Positions 40,373-47,706 of a stretch of 64,000 nucleotides of DNA are shown in pieces. Within the stretch, counting starts at the first letter, position 1. Each line of letters opens with the position of its first letter. This DNA is from Cognatiluteimonas profundi (GTDB lineage Bacteria; Pseudomonadota; Gammaproteobacteria; Xanthomonadales; Xanthomonadaceae), in NCBI RefSeq assembly GCF_009792795.1, contig NZ_VKHQ01000003.1, positions 611,601 to 675,600 of the forward strand, given 5' to 3'. A program made the position numbers and the translations under genes. Below the pieces are notes generated by a model. That model was not told the DNA's origin. It did not search any database and saw nothing but the letters and a program-made list of their open reading frames with translations.

Positions 40373-40819
40373 TCAGGGCGCGGCGGGACGCAACTCGAAT
40401 GTACCCGACAGGCTGCGGCCATCGCGCAACGAAAAATCGATCGTGACGCGATCGCCGGCCTTCAGCGTCGCGGTCGGCTGCATCAGCATGAGGTGGTAAC
40501 CGCCGGGCGCGAGTACCGCGGACGCCTTCGGTTCGATGTGGAGGTCGGGAACGGGCCGCATGCGGCTGATGCCATCCTCGATCCGGGTTTCGTGGATCGA
40601 CGTGTCGGCGAACGCGCGGCTGCTGGCGGAAACGATGTCCGCCGCGTTGCCACAGGGGTTGTCGATGTGTCCGAACCCGGCAAGCATCGCCATTCCGCCG
40701 GGCATCAACCGGATCCAGCCGTCGCGCACGACAGGCGTGCACGGTGGTGCCGCCCAGGCCATGCCGACACACAGGTACAGGCATGCGGCAATGGCCGCCT
40801 TGGTTCGATTCGAATGCAT
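40373..40819 (-). CDS. Periplasmic copper chaperone PCuAC
   Basis: 148 residues from ATG 40819 with a Sec signal ending at AWA-AP. The copper-binding signature H-X10-M-X21-H-X-M is complete: His76, Met87, His109 and Met111 (GGYHLMLM). Such proteins hand Cu(I) to the CuA or CuB site of cytochrome c oxidase together with Sco. Two extra cysteines (Cys27, Cys56) could form a disulfide in the periplasm. It is convergent with the thioesterase gene and stands alone; no Sco gene is adjacent. Confidence 0.9.
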   Translation of the reverse strand: MHSNRTKAAIAACLYLCVGMAWAAPPCTPVVRDGWIRLMPGGMAMLAGFGHIDNPCGNAADIVSASSRAFADTSIHETRIEDGISRMRPVPDLHIEPKASAVLAPGGYHLMLMQPTATLKAGDRVTIDFSLRDGRSLSGTFELRPAAP

Positions 40820-40896
40820 CCGACTATGATACCTGCGGCTCGCGGGATCGTCCCGTGCGGACATGCCATTCAGCTTGAAACCCCGGGGATTCCGCG

Positions 40897-41658
40897 ATGA
40901 CCAACCTTGTCCAGCACATCACGCATGGCCCTGTGCACGAACTGCGGATGGCGCGCGCACCAGTCAATGCCCTCGATCCTGAACTGTGTGCCGACCTGGA
41001 GCAGGCGATCGACGGTGCCATCGCCGATGGCGCGCAGGGCCTGGTGCTGTCGGGCGGACCCAAGGTGTTTTCCGCCGGGCTGGATGTGCCCTACCTGCTC
41101 TCGCTTGGCGACGATCGCAACGCGCTATCGGCTGCCTGGGGGCAGTTCTTCGCGGCCGCTCGCGCGCTGGCGCAGTCACCAATACCCGTGGTGGCGGCAA
41201 TCGCCGGCCATGCGCCAGCCGGCGGCTGCGTACTGGCCCTGTGCTGCGATTACCGGGTGATGGCCAGCGGACCCTTCCGCATCGGCCTCAACGAGACGCG
41301 CGTTGGCCTGGTGGCGCCAGAGGGCATCGCGCAACTGTTGCGCCGGGTGGTCGGCGTGCACCGAGCAGAGCGCCTGCTAGTGTCCGGTGAGCTGGTGGAA
41401 GCAGAGCGTGCGCTGGAGATCGGCCTGGTCGACGAACTGACGGACATCGACGATGTCCCCACGCGTGCGCGCGCATGGCTGGAAGACCTGCTGTCCCTGC
41501 CGCGCCAACCGATGCTGCTGACCCGTGCGATTGCACGCGCCGACCTCGTCGCCGCCGTGCAGCCCGAACGCATCCAGCTGGATCGTTTCATCGACGGCTG
41601 GTTCTCGCCCGACACCCAAGCCGGGTTGCACGCGCTGGTCGCTTCCCTGCGCAAGTGA
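40897..41658 (+). CDS. Enoyl-CoA hydratase/isomerase, ECI1-like
   Basis: 253-residue crotonase. The oxyanion-hole regions are FSAGLDVPYLL (58-68) and APAGGCVLALCCDYR (106-120). GLNETRVGLVAP with Glu133 strongly recalls mitochondrial Delta3,Delta2-enoyl-CoA isomerase (ECI1), which uses one catalytic Glu there. The first hydratase glutamate of the GGGxELA type is replaced by Gly-Cys. It is therefore more likely an isomerase for unsaturated fatty-acid oxidation than a hydratase. Stands alone, divergent from the copper chaperone and convergent with the sulfurtransferase. Confidence 0.83.
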   Translation: MTNLVQHITHGPVHELRMARAPVNALDPELCADLEQAIDGAIADGAQGLVLSGGPKVFSAGLDVPYLLSLGDDRNALSAAWGQFFAAARALAQSPIPVVAAIAGHAPAGGCVLALCCDYRVMASGPFRIGLNETRVGLVAPEGIAQLLRRVVGVHRAERLLVSGELVEAERALEIGLVDELTDIDDVPTRARAWLEDLLSLPRQPMLLTRAIARADLVAAVQPERIQLDRFIDGWFSPDTQAGLHALVASLRK

Positions 41659-41712
41659 TCCAGGACTCGCTGGTTGCGCACCGCCGCAACCGGGATGCCG
41701 ACGGATCGGGTT

Positions 41713-42561
41713 TCAGCTGCTTCCCATCGCCACTGGGCGGCTGCCGTCCGCGATCCACCCGCTCCATGATCCGGTAAACAACTTGGCGCCCTTGATGCCG
41801 GCGCGCTCCATGGCCAGCAGGTGATGGCAGGCGGTGACGCCGCTGCCACACATGACGATGGTGGATTCCGGGGCGTGGTCGCCCAGGAGTTCGCGGAACT
41901 CCGCGGCCAGTTGCACTGGTGTCTTGAAACGCTTGTCGGTCAGGTTGGTGGCGTACGGTCGGTTTCGCGCGCCCGGCACATGGCCTGCGATCTTGTCCAA
42001 TGGCTCGACGTCACCGCGGAAGCGCTCGAGCGCGCGCGCATCGATCAACAGGTCGCCAGCATCCAGCCGGGCCTGAACCTGGTCGGCATCGAGCAGGCGC
42101 GACTTGTCGAATTGCGCGACGTATCGTTGTGGCGCCGGGACCGGATTCCGCGTATCCACCGGCAAGCCGAGCGAGGTCCATCGCGACCAGCCACCATCGA
42201 GCACGGCGACCTTCGCATGGCCCAGCATCCGCAGCAGGAACCACAGGCGCGCCGCGTAGGCGCCTTCGCCGTCGTCATAGGCCACGACCTGGTGGTCAGG
42301 CGTGATCCCCCACTGACCGAGCCTGGCGGTGAATTCGGCAGCATCGGGCCACGGATGCCGCCCCTGCCCCTGCTGCCGGTGGTTCGAGAGATCGCGCTCA
42401 AGGTGCGCGTACAAGGCGCCGGGGACATGGCCCTGCTGGTAGGCCCTCTCGCCCGCACCGGGATCCATGAGCGAGAACCGGCAATCGAGCACGACGACAT
42501 CCGGTCGCCCCACTGCAATGGCCAGTGTTTCGGCCGGAACCAGCGTCGTCCATCCACTCAT
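41713..42561 (-). CDS. sseA: 3-mercaptopyruvate/thiosulfate sulfurtransferase
   Basis: 282 residues with two rhodanese domains. The N-terminal one is inactive as usual (DCRFSLMDPGAGERAYQQGH). The C-terminal one carries the active loop CGSGVTAC with Cys238; CGSGVT is the 3-mercaptopyruvate sulfurtransferase form rather than the CRKGVT rhodanese form. ATG 42561 overlaps the stop of the Nudix gene (ATGA). The three genes DUF1289-Nudix-sseA form one translationally coupled unit. Confidence 0.92.
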   Translation of the reverse strand: MSGWTTLVPAETLAIAVGRPDVVVLDCRFSLMDPGAGERAYQQGHVPGALYAHLERDLSNHRQQGQGRHPWPDAAEFTARLGQWGITPDHQVVAYDDGEGAYAARLWFLLRMLGHAKVAVLDGGWSRWTSLGLPVDTRNPVPAPQRYVAQFDKSRLLDADQVQARLDAGDLLIDARALERFRGDVEPLDKIAGHVPGARNRPYATNLTDKRFKTPVQLAAEFRELLGDHAPESTIVMCGSGVTACHHLLAMERAGIKGAKLFTGSWSGWIADGSRPVAMGSS

Positions 42562-43175
42562 CGGGTGTTCTCCATGCGTTCTCTGAGGTTGAGCAGGATC
42601 GAGGCACTGACGCCCCAGATACGGCGTCCGCTGGAGTCCGGATCAACGAACTCCAGGATCGAACGCGGCCGGCCGCCGATGTCCATGCTGATACGGCGCA
42701 GGTTCGCGGGTGCCATGAGGTAATCGAAGGACACCTCGAAGACTTCGTCCACTTCGCGAGGATCGGGCGTCGCGATGTAGTCGGGCGTGACGAGCGCCAC
42801 GAGTGGCAGCACCCGGAAGCCGGTCACCGTCCGCACCGGGTCCAGGTATCCGAGCGGGCGGACCTGCGAGGCCGCGATGCCGACTTCCTCATGGGTTTCG
42901 CGCAGCGCGGCTGCGCAGGCATCGACGTCGCCGACTTCGACGCGGCCGCCGGGAAAACTCACCTGCCCTGCGTGATGTCGCAGGCCATGCGTGCGCCGCG
43001 TCAGCAGCACGTGCAGTCCGCCTGGCCTTTGCACCATTCCCACGAGGACGGCGGCCGACACTGGCGGGGCATCGGGCAGGAGCCCATCCAGTTCAACGAG
43101 GTTCCAGCATTCGCACGCCGGCACCGACTGCAGCGGGTGCAGTGCAGACTGGATGCGGGCGAGCGCGTCGATCAT
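42558..43175 (-). CDS. Nudix hydrolase, CoA pyrophosphatase (NudL) type
   Basis: 205 residues from ATG 43175, which overlaps the DUF1289 stop (ATGA). The Nudix box GX5EX7REUXEEXGU is complete: GGRVEVGDVDACAAALRETH then EEVGI. It is preceded by LRHHAGQVSFPGG, the mark of the NudL/UPF0035 subfamily that hydrolyses CoA and acyl-CoA to phosphopantetheine and 3',5'-ADP. The frame continues upstream to 43436 over DUF1289, which is a shadow. Confidence 0.9.
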   Translation of the reverse strand: MIDALARIQSALHPLQSVPACECWNLVELDGLLPDAPPVSAAVLVGMVQRPGGLHVLLTRRTHGLRHHAGQVSFPGGRVEVGDVDACAAALRETHEEVGIAASQVRPLGYLDPVRTVTGFRVLPLVALVTPDYIATPDPREVDEVFEVSFDYLMAPANLRRISMDIGGRPRSILEFVDPDSSGRRIWGVSASILLNLRERMENTR

Positions 43176-43384
43176 CCCGTCGTTCGCAGCGCGCGCAATG
43201 GCAGGACGGACTCCATCAGTCGATGGCGTTCGCGGTCGGACATGCGCAGCCAGCCGCCGATTTCCGCCGCGGTGCGCTGGCAGCCTTCGCACAATCCGTC
43301 GCTGCCCAATTGGCACACGCCGGTGCATGGGCTGGCAATGGGCGCATTGATCAAGCGGTCGTTCACGTATTCCCGTTCCAGCAA
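43172..43384 (-). CDS. DUF1289 small cysteine protein
   Basis: 70 residues. The DUF1289 pattern is SPCTGVCQLGSDGLCEGCQR followed by EIGGWLRMSDRER, with Cys20, 24, 32 and 35 as a likely metal (zinc or iron-sulfur) site. Function is unknown for the family. It heads a coupled unit with the Nudix and sulfurtransferase genes; it starts just after the terminator of the FKBP-like gene. Confidence 0.9.
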   Translation of the reverse strand: MLEREYVNDRLINAPIASPCTGVCQLGSDGLCEGCQRTAAEIGGWLRMSDRERHRLMESVLPLRALRTTG

Positions 43385-43395
43385 GTCCTTCCAAT

Positions 43396-43423
43396 AAAAA
43401 ACCCGGCTCTTGCAAGCCGGGTT
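43396..43423 (-). terminator. Terminator of the FKBP-like gene
   Basis: On the minus strand GAACCCGGCTTG, loop CA and AGCCGGGTTTTTTATT form a strong intrinsic terminator about 40 bp beyond the stop at 43461. Confidence 0.92.
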
Positions 43424-43460
43424 CGATCCTGTCCAAGCCCGGATTGAATCCGGAGGCTGC

Positions 43461-44141
43461 TTACTTGACGCTCAGCAGCTTCACTTCGTACACGGCCGCG
43501 AGGTTGGGCGGCATGCCCGAGCTCGGGTCGTTGCCGAACGCGGACGGCACGACGATTTCCCACTTGGAGCCAGCCGGCATCTGCATCAGCACTTCGCGGA
43601 TACCCGGCGTCGGGATCTGGCTGATCTTCATGCTCGGGGTCTTCTGCGGCGGCTGTGCCTGCGGCGGATGCTGGCCCAGCGGGAACGGCGTGCTGACTTC
43701 CAGGTCGACCGTGCTCGCAAGCGTCGGCTTGGCGCCCGTGCCGGTTTCCAGGATGCGGTACTGCACGCCGCTCGCAAGCACCTTCACGCCGGGCTTGGAC
43801 TTGTTCTGGGCAAGGAAGGCGTCACTCTTGGCCTTGTTGTCGACCGCGGCTTTCTGGAACTCAGCCTTGGCCTTGCCCTCCATGCGCTGCATCATCGACT
43901 GGTAGGCAGTCTTCATCTGCTCCACCGGCACGGCAGGCGCCTTCTTGGCGTAGCCGTCCTGCACCGCCTTGATCACGGTATTGATGTCCAGCGGCTCGCC
44001 ACTGTTCAACAGCTGGTTGCCGAACTGGAATCCCAGGGCGTAGCTCAACTGCCCCTTGGAAGAGGACGTATCCTGGGCAAGGGCTGTGCCCCCGGTCAGG
44101 GTCAGGGCCACGAGCGTGGCAGCAAGCAAGCGCAACTTCAT
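43461..44141 (-). CDS. Periplasmic FKBP-type protein (FkpA/Mip-like) with degenerate isomerase domain
   Basis: 226 residues from ATG 44141, with GGAGG nine bases upstream. A Sec signal ends near TALAQ. An FkpA/Mip-like N-terminal helical dimerisation part (SYALGFQFGNQLL...VEQMKTAYQSMMQRM, coiled) is normal. In the C-terminal FKBP domain the usual YxGxLxDGxxFDSS core is absent; instead there is DLEVSTPFPLGQHPPQ and a Pro/Gln-rich insert. The VIxGWxE motif reads TPGIREVLMQM, without the Trp. SAFGNDPSSGMPPN retains the later part. It is probably a chaperone with weak or no prolyl-isomerase activity. Confidence 0.82.
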   Translation of the reverse strand: MKLRLLAATLVALTLTGGTALAQDTSSSKGQLSYALGFQFGNQLLNSGEPLDINTVIKAVQDGYAKKAPAVPVEQMKTAYQSMMQRMEGKAKAEFQKAAVDNKAKSDAFLAQNKSKPGVKVLASGVQYRILETGTGAKPTLASTVDLEVSTPFPLGQHPPQAQPPQKTPSMKISQIPTPGIREVLMQMPAGSKWEIVVPSAFGNDPSSGMPPNLAAVYEVKLLSVK

Positions 44142-44178
44142 TCGGTACAACCTCCGGATTGGAGTCCTGTCGCGGAAC

Positions 44179-44197
44179 GGGGCGGCTCAGCCGCCCC
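44179..44197. repeat. GC-rich perfect palindrome upstream of the FKBP-like gene
   Basis: GGGGCGGC and GCCGCCCC flank TCA. It lies 38 bp upstream of the FKBP-like start and would form a stable hairpin in its leader transcript. No T-run on either side; role unclear. Confidence 0.5.
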
Positions 44198-44332
44198 GCA
44201 GGACAAGACACATTGACGCGCTAGGATAGCGGCCGCAGGGCTGAACCGCCACTGACGACACCCTTCCGACCCGGGCCGCGCCGACAAGTTCCGGCGGGGC
44301 TGGGCGACCACCCCAGCGACGACATTCCACTC

Positions 44333-45115
44333 ATGATCGATTCACCCTTGCAGGTCAGCGACCGCGGCCCCGTCCGCATCATCACAGTCAATCGTCCCGA
44401 CAAGCTCAACGCGTTGAACGCCGCGACGCTGGACGCTCTCCAGGCTGCCTTCACGGCCGCAGCCAATGATGCAGGTGTCCATGTCGTCGTACTGACGGGC
44501 GCCGGCCCGAAGGCATTCGTCGCAGGCGCCGACATCGCCGAAATGGTCCAGCTGACGCCGGTGCAGGGACGCGACTTTTCCCAGCGCGGGCAACGGATGA
44601 TGCGTGCCGTCGAAACGATGCCCAAGCCGGTGATCGCAATGATCAACGGGTTCGCGCTCGGTGGTGGCCTGGAGTTGGCGATGTGCTGCCACCTGCGCAT
44701 CGCATCGGACACGGCGAAGGTCGGCCAGCCGGAAATCAACCTCGGCCTGATCCCCGGCTTTGGTGGCAGCCAGCGACTGCTGCGACTGGCTGGCCGGGCG
44801 GCGACCCTCGAGTTGTGCCTGCTCGGTGCGCCGGTCGATGCGGCCCGCGCGCAGCAGCTGGGCATCGTCAACCGGGTCGTTCCGGCCGCGGAGCTCGAGG
44901 ACCGCACCATGGAAATCGCGGCGCAGTTGGCCGCCGCCGCTCCACTTGCGTTGCGCGGCATCCTGGACTGCGTCAATTTCGGTGGGGAATCGGGCATCGA
45001 GGAAGGCCTTGCCTATGAAAGCGCGCAATTCGGATTGATGTTCGCCACGGAAGACATGCGCGAAGGCACCACCGCGTTCCTGGATCGCCGCAAGCCGGCG
45101 TTCTCCGGCCGCTGA
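44333..45115 (+). CDS. Enoyl-CoA hydratase (crotonase family)
   Basis: 260 residues, the standard length. Both catalytic glutamates of crotonase are present: Glu114 in ALGGGLELAM and Glu134 in GQPEINLGLIPGFGG. The oxyanion hole lies at AFVAGADIAEM. It hydrates trans-2-enoyl-CoA in fatty-acid oxidation or a related acyl-CoA route. Its TGA overlaps the ATG of the next small gene (TGATG), which in turn overlaps nth, so the three are co-translated. Confidence 0.92.
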   Translation: MIDSPLQVSDRGPVRIITVNRPDKLNALNAATLDALQAAFTAAANDAGVHVVVLTGAGPKAFVAGADIAEMVQLTPVQGRDFSQRGQRMMRAVETMPKPVIAMINGFALGGGLELAMCCHLRIASDTAKVGQPEINLGLIPGFGGSQRLLRLAGRAATLELCLLGAPVDAARAQQLGIVNRVVPAAELEDRTMEIAAQLAAAAPLALRGILDCVNFGGESGIEEGLAYESAQFGLMFATEDMREGTTAFLDRRKPAFSGR

Positions 45116-45501
45116 TGGGCGCCGCGGCCTGCCGCTGCGGCTGCACTGTCCCGCAGGATGGCGGCGCGCACGCCATCGTCGCCGCACTGGCCAGCGATGA
45201 CGTGGACGCAGCGCTGCAAGCGGGATTGCTGACGAGCGAGGCTTGTCCCGGCTGCACGGAAGCCTGCCGGGAGACATTGCGCATCGCGCGCGACGCTCGC
45301 CACTTCGCCCTCGCGGCGCGTGATCGGTTCCGCGCACGCGAGGCGCGACTTGCACGAATAAAGGAAGAACGTCGTCGTCGTGCGACCCCTGCACGCAATG
45401 ACGCATCCGATCGGTTGGCAGTCGCACCTGCATTGCCACCGGCTGCCGCCGCTGCGCTGGCGCGCGCCCGGGACAAGGCCGCCGGCCGTCGAAGCCCATG
45501 A
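45115..45501 (+). CDS. Small cysteine-containing protein, unknown function
   Basis: 128 residues. The N-terminus has two cysteine pairs, CRCGC and CPGCTEAC (about residues 6-51), which could bind a metal. The rest is helical, rich in Arg and Ala (RDRFRAREARLARIKEERRRR), and may bind nucleic acid. No signal or membrane segment. It overlaps its neighbours on both sides (TGATG and ATGA), so it is clearly translated in the operon between enoyl-CoA hydratase and nth. I do not recognise the family; a link with the iron-sulfur enzyme endonuclease III is a guess. Confidence 0.65.
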   Translation: MGAAACRCGCTVPQDGGAHAIVAALASDDVDAALQAGLLTSEACPGCTEACRETLRIARDARHFALAARDRFRAREARLARIKEERRRRATPARNDASDRLAVAPALPPAAAAALARARDKAAGRRSP

Positions 45502-46205
45502 GCAGTGTTGCCAAACGCGCCGCGCCTCGTCGCGGACCAGACCTGCGACCTGCCGAGGTACGCGAACTGTTCGCGCGCCTCGCCGAATTGAACCCGCATC
45601 CCACGACCGAACTGGTCTACAAGACCCCGTTCGAATTGCTGGTTGCGGTGATGCTCTCGGCGCAGGCGACGGATGTCTCGGTGAACAAGGCCACGCGGCG
45701 CCTGTTCCGCGTCGCCCGGACGCCGAAGACGATGCTGGCGCTTGGCGAGGACGGCCTGAAACCGTACATCTCATCCATCGGCCTGTTCAACGCCAAGGCC
45801 AGGAACGTCATCGCGACTTGCCGATTGCTCATCGAACGCCACGGCGGCCAGGTCCCCGCCGACCGCGAAGCGCTTGAGGCGCTACCGGGCGTGGGCCGCA
45901 AGACGGCGAACGTCATCCTCAACACCGCATTCGGCCAGCCCGTGATCGCAGTCGACACGCACATCTTCCGCGTCTCCAACCGCACCGGCCTTGCACGCGG
46001 CGACACGGTCCGCGCCGTGGAGGATCGGCTGGCGAAGGTCGTCCCGCCCGAATACCAGCAAGATGCGCACCACTGGCTGATCCTGCATGGCCGCTACGTC
46101 TGCAAGGCGCGCGTGCCCGTATGTCCCGCCTGCGTCATCCGTGACCTGTGCCGTCATCCGCACAAGACGCTGGCATCGGCCACAAAGAAAAACGGCGAGC
46201 CGTAG
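45498..46205 (+). CDS. nth: Endonuclease III
   Basis: 235 residues. Helix-hairpin-helix LPGVGRKTANVI contains catalytic Lys135; Asp153 follows in VDTHIFRVSNR. The [4Fe-4S] cluster loop C-X6-C-X2-C-X5-C is Cys202, 209, 212, 218. It is a base-excision DNA glycosylase/AP lyase for oxidised pyrimidines. The N-terminus is about 20 residues longer than in E. coli. ATG 45498 overlaps the preceding stop by four bases; its own end is built into a terminator. Confidence 0.96.
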   Translation: MSSVAKRAAPRRGPDLRPAEVRELFARLAELNPHPTTELVYKTPFELLVAVMLSAQATDVSVNKATRRLFRVARTPKTMLALGEDGLKPYISSIGLFNAKARNVIATCRLLIERHGGQVPADREALEALPGVGRKTANVILNTAFGQPVIAVDTHIFRVSNRTGLARGDTVRAVEDRLAKVVPPEYQQDAHHWLILHGRYVCKARVPVCPACVIRDLCRHPHKTLASATKKNGEP

Positions 46206-46216
46206 CTCGCCGTTTT
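46188..46216. terminator. Bidirectional terminator between nth and the porin gene
   Basis: AACGGCGAGC, loop CGTA and GCTCGCCGTTTT make a 10-bp perfect stem with A- and T-runs on opposite sides. It includes the end of nth and serves both nth and the convergent porin gene ending at 46237. Confidence 0.92.
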
Positions 46217-46236
46217 CGTTTGCACTGCAGGTCCGA

Positions 46237-47472
46237 TCAGAACGCCACTTCGCCCCAGATGCCGAACTCCTGGGTCTTCAGGTCGACCGCGGTGTCGTTC
46301 TTGCGCTGGTCATGCTTGTAGGCCGCGGCAAGCTTGACGCCCTTGCGCAGCGGAAATTCGACACCGAGGTTGTAGTAGGTGTCGGTCAGGCTGGGATCCA
46401 GGTCCTTGCTCAGGTTGCTGCGGTCATAGCGGGCGAATGCGGTGATGCCGCCGGAGCCGAGGCCAAGGCTGCCCCACAGTGAATAACCGTCGGCCTTGTC
46501 GGACGCCGCCGTGAGCACGTTGTTCCAGTTGCTGGCATTGAAATACTCGCCACCGACACGAATCGGGCCCTTTGCATAGGCCACCATCAGGTCACCGCGC
46601 TGCGCGGTATGCAGCGTGTCGACGTTCTGGGTGTCCTTGCCGAGCTTGCCCGAGTAAGCGCCAACGGCCACGACCATGCCATCGAACGGCACGAAGCCCA
46701 CGCGGCCTTCGACATCCATGCTGTTGCTGCGGGTCGGGTTCTTGTAGCCCGCGCCATTGACCATCGAGACGGCGTAATTGACTTTCTTCCCGGCAAGGTC
46801 GCCGCCGGCGTGCACGCCCCAGTCGGCGGACGTACCGAACTTCAGGCGATCGGTCAGCGTGTTCTCCACGTAGCGGAAACCGTAGTAATTCTCGGCGAAC
46901 GGGATCCACGGCAGGTCGGCCGAACCGGCACGCACCACGAATGCATCGCTGAACTTGCCCTGCAGGTACGCCTTCTTGACGTAGATGTCGGCGGCGCTGT
47001 CCAGCGACGAGCTGTACTGGAAATCGGTGGTCAGGTTCGCCGACCAGGTCGGGTCGAACTGGTGGGTCACGCTCAGGTAGAAGCGCTTGACGTCGAATCC
47101 GGTGCCGCTGGCGCTGGTCTTGTTGCCGTTGTCCTGCTGGTCGATGTTGGTCATGTCGAAGAACATCTTGCCATTGAGCTGGGTGTCGTTGACCACCTTC
47201 GCCAGCTTGTCCAGCTTGTCCTGGGTCGCCTGCGCGGCCTCGGTGGACTGCGCGGTGGCGACGTTGATGTCGGACTGCGCGTCGGTCCGCTGCTGCAGCG
47301 TGTCGAGTTGCGCCTGCAGCGACGCGATCTGCGCCTTGAGGTCCTGCAGCTGCTCGGCGGTCACGGCCGTCGGCTGCGTGGACGCATTCGCAGCGCGCAC
47401 CGGGTTGGCCACGAACACCGTGGCAAGGCCGAGCCCGGCTGCAATGGCCGTCGTGAGCATGTTGTAACGCAT
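46237..47472 (-). CDS. Phosphate-selective porin (OprP/OprO-like)
   Basis: 411 residues from ATG 47472, with GGAG seven bases upstream. A Sec signal ends near VRAAN. A coiled-coil segment (EQLQDLKAQIASLQAQLDTL) stands before the barrel, as in Xanthomonad OprO/OprP porins and SlyB-type periplasmic tethers. The rest is an Asn/Asp/Gly-rich 16-stranded barrel with the C-terminal Phe (GEVAF) recognised by BamA. It would let phosphate or polyphosphate into the periplasm for PstS. A Pho-box-like sequence lies upstream at 47555-47572. Confidence 0.9.
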   Translation of the reverse strand: MRYNMLTTAIAAGLGLATVFVANPVRAANASTQPTAVTAEQLQDLKAQIASLQAQLDTLQQRTDAQSDINVATAQSTEAAQATQDKLDKLAKVVNDTQLNGKMFFDMTNIDQQDNGNKTSASGTGFDVKRFYLSVTHQFDPTWSANLTTDFQYSSSLDSAADIYVKKAYLQGKFSDAFVVRAGSADLPWIPFAENYYGFRYVENTLTDRLKFGTSADWGVHAGGDLAGKKVNYAVSMVNGAGYKNPTRSNSMDVEGRVGFVPFDGMVVAVGAYSGKLGKDTQNVDTLHTAQRGDLMVAYAKGPIRVGGEYFNASNWNNVLTAASDKADGYSLWGSLGLGSGGITAFARYDRSNLSKDLDPSLTDTYYNLGVEFPLRKGVKLAAAYKHDQRKNDTAVDLKTQEFGIWGEVAF

Positions 47473-47554
47473 GGGTGGTCTCCGTTTGGGAATGTCGAGG
47501 CTGCCGTTGCGCAATGGATGCACGACGGATCGGTGTGTAGATTCCGTTAAGAAC

Positions 47555-47572
47555 ATGACCGTTTTGCGACAA
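47555..47572 (-). promoter_or_regulatory. Pho box for the porin gene
   Basis: On the minus strand TTGTCGCAAAACGGTCAT matches the PhoB consensus CTGTCAT-AAAA-CTGTCAT at 14 of 18 positions, with the required 11-bp periodicity. It lies about 83 bp upstream of the porin start in the region shared with pstS1. Confidence 0.7.
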
Positions 47573-47607
47573 CGAGTCACCGCATTGCACCTTTCCCCCA
47601 ACCGGGA

Positions 47608-47647
47608 CTGACATCCGGCTGACACGCAAGGGACATCCTTCTGTCAC
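47608..47647 (+). promoter_or_regulatory. Double Pho box upstream of pstS1
   Basis: Four 7-bp half-sites CTGACAT, CTGACAC, GGGACAT and CTGTCAC start at 47608, 47619, 47630 and 47641, exactly 11 bp apart, the hallmark of tandem PhoB sites. A TGCAATAG stretch at about 47658-47665 is a plausible -10. Activates pstS1, whose start is at 47707. Confidence 0.88.
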
Positions 47648-47706
47648 GAAGTTCCCATGCAATAGCGGCCGAACATCCGGCTACGCTGCTTCCCTTGGAG
47701 AACTTC

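Noticed and set aside
40373-40819. Suspected loss of a methionine ligand in the copper chaperone (HET instead of HEM)
   Set aside because: Counting shows that the four core ligands of H-X10-M-X21-H-X-M are all present; the extra Met is optional in the family.
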